Shown piece by piece: positions 32,469-41,221 of a DNA stretch of 64,000 nt. Location of the stretch: positions 527,327 to 591,326 of the forward strand of contig SDOX01000008.1 of NCBI GenBank assembly GCA_004565275.1, written 5' to 3'. Each line of letters opens with the position of its first letter. Positions within the stretch are counted from its first letter, which is position 1. The translations under genes were made by a program, and so were the position numbers. This stretch comes from Nannochloropsis salina CCMP1776. Lineage: Eukaryota; Sar; Eustigmatophyceae; Eustigmatales; Monodopsidaceae. The notes under the pieces are model-generated. The model ran no database searches. It saw nothing but the letters and a program-made list of their open reading frames with translations, and was not told where the DNA came from.

Positions 32469-32508
32469 TTAGGGTTAGGGTTAGGGTTAGGGTTAACCCT
32501 AACCCTAG
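32469..32508. repeat. Interstitial telomeric repeat, head-to-head
   Basis: Four exact TTAGGG units (32469-32492) are followed directly by TTAA and then by CCCTAACCCTA (to ~32507). The centre is a perfect inverted repeat (AGGGTTAGGGTTAACCCT core). The G-rich strand running into the C-rich strand is the orientation expected when two chromosome ends join. Confidence 0.9.
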
Positions 32509-32572
32509 CATAGGTGGGAAAGACAGTCGTTGGAACAAGTCTCAGCTTCAACTTGAGGCTGCAGTTACCGGG

Positions 32573-32585
32573 GAACCCTAACCCT
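32573..32585. repeat. Short second telomere-like patch
   Basis: AACCCTAACCCTT occurs about 65 bp after the head-to-head array, in C-strand orientation, the same as the right arm of the palindrome. Two units only. Confidence 0.6.
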
Positions 32586-32936
32586 TTCCTTATGCCTTGG
32601 GGGGTACGCGGTGGGATACTAAGCGCTCTCGCTCGCTATACCCGGTGTGTATAAGCATGCCTTGAACGTACGGCAATGAACCGTGGCTTTATCGTGATTG
32701 CATCCAATGGTTTGAGGTCGGGCCCGGCGTCGTGGCACATGCTAGCATCTTCGGGGCTTACCTCATATTTCAAAACCAAGGCTAACTTTAGCAAGACCTC
32801 TCCATCTTTCTCGGTTAATCGAGCTATTGGCCGCTTTTTCTTTTTTAAAATACACATGTGTAAATTGTCATGAGTGGGCACAGACATGTGACACCTAAAA
32901 ATACAAGAAAATAGAAGGTTTGAGAGGCTCCCTTTC

Positions 32937-35900
32937 CTACGCCTCATCTAGAGCTTCCCTCATCATCCGTGGCAAATCATTGAGTATACGCCGTCCTTCC
33001 GCCACATAGATGGTCTCATGACTACGGACCAGTCCCTGCAGTAGCAGTCGTACCTCTGTTTCCACCTCCTCCACTGAGTCATACCCCCCTGGGCGTTCAT
33101 TGCGCGCAAGAATACCTGTCCACGTCACAGCGCCATTTCCCGAGCCCCCCGTCCTCCCACTCCTTCGAGGACCGCCTCCGGTCACATTTTCCCCGTCCCT
33201 GCCTACGGAAATGGATGGCAGGATCTGGTAATCGTCGGCTGCCGCCACTTCATCGAGCAGTCTTCCAATGACAGCCTGCAACCGCTCGAGAGGAGGCTCC
33301 TCATAGCCCTCCCTCCCTGTGCCTCCCCTGCCCGTCGCGGGGGCCAATGAGGCCGGCCCATTGCCCTCGTCGTCATCCCTTAACCTCGAGCGCACTTGTC
33401 GCAGCATTCGACCTCCCCTGTTCCGTCCCCCCTCGGACCTATCGTGTCCCCCACCAGTCCCACCCCCCTCCTCCTCCCGTTCGGCCGCAAAGTCCTCTGT
33501 GACGGGCCTGAGACGCACCCGTAAGGTGTGCTCGTCGCCAGGGCCGTGGGGGCTGACGACATACCTTAAGGGCTGCCCTCGCTGCTCCGAATCGAAGAGG
33601 GAGGTGGCGGCTGACGAAGAGGAAGGGGCAAGCCGCCGACGGCTGCTACGCCGGAGGTCAGGGCTGGCCGTCGCGCCCGCCCGTGTCTCGCGCAAGGAGG
33701 CAGCCATGGCTTGGCTTGTTGCCAGCCGCTCGCTCCGGGGATACGTGCGGCCCGGCGGGTGACCAATCGGATATCTCTCCTTCTCATCCTCCTCCTCATC
33801 CTCCTCCTCATCCTCCTCCTCCTCCTCCTCCTCCTCCTCCCCGTACCGGCGGCCTCGTCGGCTTTCCCGGCGCGGGCGCTTTGACTGGCCCTCTCCCCCC
33901 CTCGCAACAGGTCCCCTTGGACCCCCCAGTAGACCGGCATCCCCTCCACGTGCCTGTCCTCCAGAGCCTCCACCCTCTTCCACCTGCCCTCCGTCTTCAT
34001 CGCCTTGAATCCGGCGCTTTCGATCCCGGGTACTACGACGATATCCCTCTCCCCAACCCCTCCCTCCCCCCTCCTCCCCACCTCCGCCGCCCGTCGCAGC
34101 GGTTCCATCCACGTGCACCCCACCCTCTCCCATCCCCTTCCTCCCTTCCTCTTCTCCTCCTTCCTCTGCATTGCTTTCCTTCTCCCTCTTCGCCGCAGCC
34201 GCACCGGCCCCTTTGGCCTCCCTCACCACCCCCATCGCCGCCGCCTGCATGGTCTTGGCGCAGTCGATGATCTCGGCGCCCGGGCGGTTGAAGACCTGGC
34301 AGTTGGCCGTGACGAGCTTCAGGTCCGTCTCTAGGGCGGGGAGGGACCGGTAGTAGCCCCCGCGGAGACGGGCCAGGATGAGGTCGTACTCCATGGGCAG
34401 AGGGATCAGGAGCGGGTAGGAGGGGAGCTCGCCCCAGGGCACGGGCGGCACGAAGCTGTAGTACTGGCCCTCGGAGGCCAGCGCCGTCAAGCCAGGCAAG
34501 GCTACCTCCTGCTCCTCCGCCCTCAGGGACGGAGCCCCCCAGAACGGGAAGTTCTCTGCCGCCTCCGCCGGGAGGACTTGCCAGGCGTTGACGCGCTCCA
34601 AAAGGCCCTCGTGTCCCCCTCCCCCTCCCCCTCCCCCGCCGCCGTCCCATCGCACCTCCAGCCACTGCCACGGTCCTGGGCTCTGCACGGGACCCTCCTC
34701 CAGTCCCGACGCCTGCACAGCTTCCTCCTCTTCCAGCATCGGCTGCCCCAGCGCCTCCAACGTCCCGTACCGAAAAGCTAGCTTGTTCCTGCCCGTGCGC
34801 GTCATCTCCAGGTAGGGGCCTTTGAGCCTGGCCCCGGGCTCCCAGCCATGCAGCATCGCGTTGTTGAAACAGGCGTCTAGGACGAAGTAGGTGGGCGCGT
34901 CGGGCTCGTGCCGCACGTCCACCTCCAGGGTAAAACCCTTCCAGGCCGACGACACACTGTCGAAATTCCACCAGCCGTACGCCTGTTTTTTCAGACCGTG
35001 CGCGGCCGCCGCTGCCTCGTCCTCGCTGTCCACCGCGTCCGGGATGAACTCCCCCGCGGCCAAGACGGTCAGGGAAACGCGGCAGACCACCGAGGGGCTG
35101 GCCCTGTACGCCCCCTCGCTCTCGGGGAAGAGGTAGCAGACCCTGTCCACCCGGCACTGGACGGCGGCCCACTCCAGCGGCAATACGTCCCAGGGGCCCG
35201 TGAACGTTGCTGGAAGGCCCGCCGCTGCTCCTGCTACCACCCAGGGCGTGGACGCTTTGCTTTCCACCTTGGCCCCACCCGCTTTCTTCCCCCCCCCGGC
35301 CACGCCCCCACTGCTCTTCCCACACTCCATCCGCCGCGCCGCGAAGAGGACCTGCGCCTCGTAATGCGCACGCGGGAGGTAGACGACCTGGTCCCCTGTC
35401 TGCGGCACGAGCAGTCCCGTCCAATCCTGCTCTTGCTTGGTGCATCGCAGCCACTCGCGCGCCATTTCCATCCCATGACCAGGATACCACTGGCCCTTGT
35501 ACACGGCGCCCGCTTTCGACGTCTCCATCCCCACGTAGCTAGCTTCCTCCTCCTCCTCCTCCTCCCCTTCCCCCTCCCCGTCCTCCCCGTCGTCGTCACC
35601 TCCTCTCCGCTTCCTCCGCGACCGCCCCCGTGGGGCCCTCCCTCCCGCCCTCCCTCCCTCGCCTGCGTTCCGCGCCCGATGCTTCTCGCAATGGAAGTAA
35701 ACTTCGGGTGAGAAGGTCCATCCCGTCGCCACCGCGCACGGGTAATGGTAACTGCGGGAACACGTGCGGACGTAGCACCCGATGGTCGCCCCCAACTTGT
35801 TGCAGCCTTTGCATTTCGTCTTCCGTCCCCGCCGGACCTCCACCAGGATGTTGTACCATCGACCGTCCTCCTGCCCCACAAAGGTCTGCGGCGACCAATG

Positions 35901-38900
35901 CGCGCAGTCATCGTGGACCCAGACCGGCCGATCCCGTATTTTTAAAGGGTGACTGCCCAAGACGGGGCCCGGCAACGGCTGAGCTTCCGAGTGGCCCTTC
36001 CCACACAGCGCACACAAGAGTGTGCGCCGGTCGACTTCGCCGTCCGAGTTGGGCCGCGCACCTTCCAAGGTGGAGACTACGGGGGGCGGCGCGGGCAGAA
36101 CGCCCACAGCCACGCTTTGCCCCTGGTCCCCTGCGTCGCCTTCCCCCTCCTCGTCTCTTCCCTCCCCCGCCTCCATGTCCCCCGGTGCATCCACCGCCGC
36201 CGTTCCCGCAGGAGCGGGCATGACCTCACCGGTCAGGGGCCCCATGGAGGGCAGCAGCGTCGTGGCCGTAATGGACTCGTCGAAGTCGTCCAGCTCCACT
36301 GGAAGACCCTGCGCCCGGGGATCGATCGGTCCCGACGCATTCCTTCCCTCCCGTTCGCCCCCGCCGCCTGCCCCCAGCTGCTCTGAAGCCGCCTCCATCC
36401 GCCTGCGCCGATGGCCCCGAAAGCCTGCCCGCCGACGCCCGTGCGCTTGGTAGTCAGGATCATTCGCGTCATCTTCCCCCTCGCTCCAGGATTCCTCGTC
36501 CTCCCCGCCCTCCTCCCCGTGGCCGTACCCGCTGCCTCGCCGCCCGCCCTCGCCGCGACCGAGCCGACGCCGCTCCCGCTGTCGCGCCGACCTGCCCACC
36601 GAGTCTTCCCCCCCGTGGTAGGCCTCCCGAAGACCTAGTCGCCGTCGTCTGAGACGCTCTGCCCGCGACATTCCATCCCCCCGCCCTCCCCTCCCAACCT
36701 CCTCCTCCTCCTCCTCCTCCTCCTCCGAATTCCACGCGTACTGGAAGTCGTGCCCGTACAGGTTTGAGCTGCTGGCCGCTCCGAAGGCCCCTCCCTCCCT
36801 CCTTCCTCGATGAATTCCAACCCCACGACCACCGGCTCCTGACCTTCTCTCCCCAGGGCCCCAGCACGTTCGCGACGGCAGCTTCGCCAGTGCCTTGGCA
36901 GCTGCTTCCGCCGCCGCCGCCGCCCGGCCTTCCACGAGTTTTTCCACCCCACAGGCTTTCTCTCGTGCTTCCACAATTTTCCGCGCCATTTCCGCCCGCG
37001 TCAAGGGAAAGGGCCCAGTCAAATCGTGGGCGGGTTGGTCAGGGTACGCGACCCTCTCGGCGTTCGTCAAGGCCCGCCGGCCCAGCAGGTGGGGCGCCAT
37101 CTGCCGGGCGGCGTCGATGACGTTCCCATGCACGTCCCACTGGAGCTGGTCGTAGTCCCCCACAAAGTACTGCTCCGAGGCCACTCGGGCATACCGGGAT
37201 TTCTCCTCTGGCCCGAAGAGAAGCAGGCGGCCGCAGGCATCCGCGACGCTGAACGACCAGCCGTCCGCGGAAAATTGACCGTCCACCAAGGCGACAGGAT
37301 CCCCCAGGTTATAGTCGTTGCCAGGCGGGCCCCAGAGCAAGACGTTGGTGAACGCCTGTAAGCATTTCCCATCCTCCACGTCCCACAGGCAGACTTTACC
37401 GTCGTAGCCGGCCGACATGATAATCCGGGCGTCCGAAGGGTGGACGGCGAGGACGGTGGACTGACGCCGGTGTCCTTGCAGCACTCTCAGCAGCTTTCCC
37501 GTCGCCGGGTCCCAGAGCTTGAAATGTTGTTGCCAATCACCTTGGTCCGGACTGTCACCTGCCGCCGGCTTGGTGCTGTGCGCGGTGACGATCCTCTGGT
37601 CATCGCACGTCCACAGCGCGTTGTCCACGGTGGGAATGGATTCCTTCCTGCTCGCACTGCCTCCCCCGTTTTTGGGAGCCCGCCGTTCCGAGGCATGCCC
37701 TCCTGACCCTCCCCCCACAGTGCTCGCCCCCCCCACGCCCGCGTTCCACCCTCCTTCCTCCTGTCTGGCCTCTCCCTCCCCACCCACTTCATAGCCAGCG
37801 TCTTCCTCTGCCACGGCATGCGGATCCAAAAGCACATTGCTCAGTTGTGTGTGCCCCGGCCCCCATGACCACACGCGCACGACCCCCTCGGGCATCGAGC
37901 CCGTGAAGAGGCGGTCGCCCAGATTGCTGTAGTTGATGTCGGTGACCGCCGACTTGTGCGCCTGCAACCGGCACACCAATGTGCTCGTGCCTTCCTCTTG
38001 TGACGCGGGAGGTCCGAGTCGATCGTGTGGCGGCTGCAACGCGCTCGGGAGGCCGTTTGTCGTCGCTGCGGTCCGTCGGCCCCCTGGTCTCGAGCTCCCT
38101 GCCCACCCGCTTGTCGACGACGCGGAGCTCAAGAGCCGCGCCTCCTCTTCCGCCCGTCCGCCTTTCCTTTCCGGGCCCTCCAACGACCAAATGCGGCCCA
38201 CGCCGTCCTCTGCCCCCGTGGCCAAGAAACCGCCCAGGGGACACACGGAGAGGCACTTGACCCGCGCCCGTTCCTCCGTGCCCCCGCCTGCGGAGGTGTG
38301 GTCGAGGACAACCGGGGAAGGAAGGGCGTCGGAGGCGACAGGAGGCAGCGGGGAGGCCTTCTCCTGGAAGGTGTACTTGAGCGTGCCCAGGTCCCACACG
38401 CGGGCAGAGCCGTCATCCGAGCCCGTGAGCAACAGATTGTAGAAAGGGTGGAAGTGCACGTAGTTAATGGTATCAGTGTGGCCACGCAGCAAGCTGAGGG
38501 GCGTCCCGTCCGCCGCATTCCATATCCGGACGACGCCGTCTTCGGAGCTGGTGGCAAGCAGGGCGTTGTCCGAGGAGACACAGAGGTCGGTAATCACTCC
38601 CGAGTGCCCTCGCAGGGACCGCATGAGGGATCCCGACCGGGCAGACCATAGCTTGACGAGCTGGTCGTCGGCGCCTGTGACCACGTACTGCCCATGTTTG
38701 TCGTACTTGAGGCAGTAGACGGGGCAGAACATGTGCCCGTTCACGGTTTTTTGATGCAGGAGTCGGGAGGCGTAGAGGGAAGGGGGGGGGAGAGCGCGGC
38801 GGGGAAGCTGCCGGCGCGCGCATGGGAGAATTTGTCGGCGCAAGACCATGTCTGCGTGTGTTCGGCACGCCTCGTGCGTCCTGCGAGTCCGGAGCGCCTG

Positions 38901-40163
38901 CAACTCCCGCGCACGGACCAGCAACTTGCCCACTTCGGCCTCTAAGCGGGCGACACACTCCTCCAATTCCCGGCGGGCGCGGGCCCGGGACGCGAGTCCC
39001 ATCTCGTTCCAGCCCTCCTTCTCCACCCGCACCTCGGCAGCCCCCGCCTCCGCGACCCCCGCCTCTTCAGTGGCTGACGCGGCGATCACGCCGTCCACGT
39101 CCACCACAGGCGGGGCCTGTGGCCCCATGGACGGATCAGGCACCGGGGCGGCGTTAGCGACCGAGGAGGGAGCGCCTGCTGTATCAAGCTCCCTTGCGCC
39201 GCGTATTTCTGAACGTATCTCCCCGTGACCTCGGTGGTCCATCCCCTCCGTCGTCGCTGCATCTGTGAATTCACCTCGCACCCCGCCCTCTCCCTCCGAC
39301 ACCACCGTCGCCGGACCCGCGCCTTCCGGCCCCCCCTCCCGGCCGTCACCCGCCACCGTGGCCGCCGGCACGGAGGGAGTCGGGCGCCCCAAGAGCCCGT
39401 CGCCGCTTTGGCACCCGGCCTCGCCTTCAAGTTTCGGTCCGTTCCGAGGGTGGATGACTCCGGGGCTTGGAGCGGATGGCGATGCGCCGGCCGGTGGGCA
39501 CAGGCGGTTGCCCTTCTCATGTTGCCACTGCCCCTCGTCCTTTACACTCGGCGCGGGACCGCCAGCGTCCCTTCCTGCTTCAGGATCCTTGCCAATGATC
39601 ATCTGTACGGTCGCCTTAGTTATCGCGGCTTCCTGGGCCCGCGAAATCGCCATGATGACCCGTCGCAGCTGGCCTGAACTCTCATTCAACATGTGCAGTG
39701 TACGAGCCAACTGATGGCGGACTTCAATCGCTTCCGGGGAGTTCTCCGCGCCTGGTAAAGCCGCTAAGAGAGATGTCACATAAATGTTATTCTGGCTGGT
39801 TCCGACCACATTGCCTTTGCGCGCAGAGGAAGCTTGCTGGTGTTGGGAGCGTGCAATGTCTCTTCCCCCTCCATCCTCGGCACAGTTCGACTGCAAAGCT
39901 GCTTGCAGGAGGCGTGGCAACTGATCTCGAGGCAGACGACGGTATTTAAGACCCAATTCTTGCGGTGTCGAGCGATGAGACTGTCCTTGCCAATTGTATG
40001 ACACGCCCAAGAGGCCATGCTCCATGAGTTCCTCTCGCATAACCGAGGCGGCCCGTTGACATGGTGTAGAACGGGATAAGAAGTCCGCGACCAGGAAATA
40101 AAGCTCGACCGCGTCCAGCTCCTGCACCGATGATGCAAGGCGCTGGTTGGGCGGCCGGCTCAT
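32937..40163 (-). CDS. BRWD/PHIP-like chromatin reader: WD40, extended PHD, cryptic Tudor, bromodomain
   Basis: Single exon, 2408 aa from the ATG at 40163 (an upstream in-frame ATG at 40235 adds 24 residues). The N-terminus (ELYFLVADFLSRSTPCQRAA) matches the BRWD/PHIP start. WD40 repeats run ~470-1025, beginning HMFCPVYCLKYDKHGQYVVT with SGVITDLCVSSDNALLATSS and FHPFYNLLLTGSDDGSARVW. Residues ~1380-1500 form an extended PHD finger: LLCALCGKGH, WVHDDCAHWSP, KCKGCNKLGATIGC, SYHYPCAVATGWTF and FHCEKH. GDQVVYLPRAHYEAQV (~1600) matches the PHIP cryptic-Tudor start. A bromodomain follows (~1915-1980: YYRSLPALETDLKLVTANCQ, VFNRPGAEI). Gly/Glu/Arg-rich low-complexity linkers separate the domains and create long antisense shadow frames. 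It probably reads histone marks, possibly within a ubiquitin-ligase context as for PHIP. Confidence 0.92.
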   Translation of the reverse strand: MSRPPNQRLASSVQELDAVELYFLVADFLSRSTPCQRAASVMREELMEHGLLGVSYNWQGQSHRSTPQELGLKYRRLPRDQLPRLLQAALQSNCAEDGGGRDIARSQHQQASSARKGNVVGTSQNNIYVTSLLAALPGAENSPEAIEVRHQLARTLHMLNESSGQLRRVIMAISRAQEAAITKATVQMIIGKDPEAGRDAGGPAPSVKDEGQWQHEKGNRLCPPAGASPSAPSPGVIHPRNGPKLEGEAGCQSGDGLLGRPTPSVPAATVAGDGREGGPEGAGPATVVSEGEGGVRGEFTDAATTEGMDHRGHGEIRSEIRGARELDTAGAPSSVANAAPVPDPSMGPQAPPVVDVDGVIAASATEEAGVAEAGAAEVRVEKEGWNEMGLASRARARRELEECVARLEAEVGKLLVRARELQALRTRRTHEACRTHADMVLRRQILPCARRQLPRRALPPPSLYASRLLHQKTVNGHMFCPVYCLKYDKHGQYVVTGADDQLVKLWSARSGSLMRSLRGHSGVITDLCVSSDNALLATSSEDGVVRIWNAADGTPLSLLRGHTDTINYVHFHPFYNLLLTGSDDGSARVWDLGTLKYTFQEKASPLPPVASDALPSPVVLDHTSAGGGTEERARVKCLSVCPLGGFLATGAEDGVGRIWSLEGPERKGGRAEEEARLLSSASSTSGWAGSSRPGGRRTAATTNGLPSALQPPHDRLGPPASQEEGTSTLVCRLQAHKSAVTDINYSNLGDRLFTGSMPEGVVRVWSWGPGHTQLSNVLLDPHAVAEEDAGYEVGGEGEARQEEGGWNAGVGGASTVGGGSGGHASERRAPKNGGGSASRKESIPTVDNALWTCDDQRIVTAHSTKPAAGDSPDQGDWQQHFKLWDPATGKLLRVLQGHRRQSTVLAVHPSDARIIMSAGYDGKVCLWDVEDGKCLQAFTNVLLWGPPGNDYNLGDPVALVDGQFSADGWSFSVADACGRLLLFGPEEKSRYARVASEQYFVGDYDQLQWDVHGNVIDAARQMAPHLLGRRALTNAERVAYPDQPAHDLTGPFPLTRAEMARKIVEAREKACGVEKLVEGRAAAAAEAAAKALAKLPSRTCWGPGERRSGAGGRGVGIHRGRREGGAFGAASSSNLYGHDFQYAWNSEEEEEEEEEVGRGGRGDGMSRAERLRRRRLGLREAYHGGEDSVGRSARQRERRRLGRGEGGRRGSGYGHGEEGGEDEESWSEGEDDANDPDYQAHGRRRAGFRGHRRRRMEAASEQLGAGGGGEREGRNASGPIDPRAQGLPVELDDFDESITATTLLPSMGPLTGEVMPAPAGTAAVDAPGDMEAGEGRDEEGEGDAGDQGQSVAVGVLPAPPPVVSTLEGARPNSDGEVDRRTLLCALCGKGHSEAQPLPGPVLGSHPLKIRDRPVWVHDDCAHWSPQTFVGQEDGRWYNILVEVRRGRKTKCKGCNKLGATIGCYVRTCSRSYHYPCAVATGWTFSPEVYFHCEKHRARNAGEGGRAGGRAPRGRSRRKRRGGDDDGEDGEGEGEEEEEEEASYVGMETSKAGAVYKGQWYPGHGMEMAREWLRCTKQEQDWTGLLVPQTGDQVVYLPRAHYEAQVLFAARRMECGKSSGGVAGGGKKAGGAKVESKASTPWVVAGAAAGLPATFTGPWDVLPLEWAAVQCRVDRVCYLFPESEGAYRASPSVVCRVSLTVLAAGEFIPDAVDSEDEAAAAAHGLKKQAYGWWNFDSVSSAWKGFTLEVDVRHEPDAPTYFVLDACFNNAMLHGWEPGARLKGPYLEMTRTGRNKLAFRYGTLEALGQPMLEEEEAVQASGLEEGPVQSPGPWQWLEVRWDGGGGGGGGGGHEGLLERVNAWQVLPAEAAENFPFWGAPSLRAEEQEVALPGLTALASEGQYYSFVPPVPWGELPSYPLLIPLPMEYDLILARLRGGYYRSLPALETDLKLVTANCQVFNRPGAEIIDCAKTMQAAAMGVVREAKGAGAAAAKREKESNAEEGGEEEGRKGMGEGGVHVDGTAATGGGGGEEGGGRGWGEGYRRSTRDRKRRIQGDEDGGQVEEGGGSGGQARGGDAGLLGGPRGPVARGGEGQSKRPRRESRRGRRYGEEEEEEEEEDEEEDEEEDEKERYPIGHPPGRTYPRSERLATSQAMAASLRETRAGATASPDLRRSSRRRLAPSSSSAATSLFDSEQRGQPLRYVVSPHGPGDEHTLRVRLRPVTEDFAAEREEEGGGTGGGHDRSEGGRNRGGRMLRQVRSRLRDDDEGNGPASLAPATGRGGTGREGYEEPPLERLQAVIGRLLDEVAAADDYQILPSISVGRDGENVTGGGPRRSGRTGGSGNGAVTWTGILARNERPGGYDSVEEVETEVRLLLQGLVRSHETIYVAEGRRILNDLPRMMREALDEA
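33781..33842. repeat. Trinucleotide (ctc/cat) tract coding an acidic run in the BRWD-like gene
   Basis: Interrupted CTC/CAT triplets encode a Glu/Asp run C-terminal to the bromodomain. Similar shorter tracts lie at ~35546-35572 and ~36700-36728. Confidence 0.8.
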
Positions 40164-41221
40164 TGGTCTACATGTGTATGCAGGTGTGTTGAATGAGAAG
40201 GAAGTTGCGATCGCATCAAAAGCGTAGAACAACACACCGATGATGATTATGCTAGGAGGCTAAGATGAAGCAAAACAGCAAAAAATGTGGCCAAGAAAGA
40301 AAAAGAGGCGCCGGCAGGCCGTGAAGCACACCAAATGTATCCAATAGCTCTACCAAACTTTATTGCGCACGGCCTAATTCGTCGGCCAAGCGACTGTGTG
40401 TGTGTGGACAGAGGCCGTGACCATGTCTCAGGGGCCTCACCGTGCTCGCTTTTTTCCCGCGTTCGCGAATTTGAAGCATAGGGCGAGAGCCGCAACAGAC
40501 CAGCCACCTCCCCAACCCCATGTATAGGGTCGCTTCCTTGCGGCCACATGTCCTCATCCATTCCAGGGACTTGGCAGAATTGTGGCAATAGGATCTCGTA
40601 TCTTTATCTATGCCTTGATGTGGTCCTGGAGAGTAAAAAGAAGGCGGCATAAAAGCGCCTGTGGGAAGAGGCCAGAGTTGACGTGTAAATAACCTGAAAT
40701 GCAGGCAATACACGACGAAATAGGGCGGAAAATGTAAGGTATCTTCCACCCAGAGAATAAGGACTGGTCGTTGAATCTTGGTCAATAATGTTCACAAGCT
40801 TTGGCCCTTAATACCAACATGTTAAATGAGGAGAATTGGACGGTGTGGTGTGAACTGGACGCTTTCACCTGTGCCTATGTAATCTTCTTGTCATTCACAC
40901 CCTTAAAAGTGTACATCTGGCGCATTCAAGTGGCACGAAAGCAATCGAGCTGACGTGCAGCATCATTCTAAGGAATGTGTGGATTTGGGGTCATCGTTAA
41001 GTCTCTTATTTGCGTCAAACCACGTAGCATGCGCTTTCAAACACGTATTACATGATCGAGTAATGCTAGGTCTAAGTCTTCCTCGTAAGCTGATATGTCG
41101 TCTTGATATTCACTCACTCTATTTGAACATGCATCACATAATACTTCATGGCTCTTATTCCTACACAGGCCGGGCCGTCGCCAAATTGCTTACGCTTCAC
41201 TTCCGTCTGGCAAGTTGTGCC
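40164..41221. other. Intergenic region between divergent BRWD-like and MYB genes
   Basis: About 1 kb with both promoters. A pyrimidine-rich acceptor-like cttattcctacacag ends at 41169, so the MYB 5' UTR may be spliced. Frames here (e.g. 40360-40785 minus) show no family resemblance. Confidence 0.4.

Noticed and set aside
34033-35490. 485-codon frame in another frame of the BRWD-like gene
   Set aside because: Gly/Arg-rich shadow of a low-complexity GC-rich region; the BRWD frame contains the recognisable domains.
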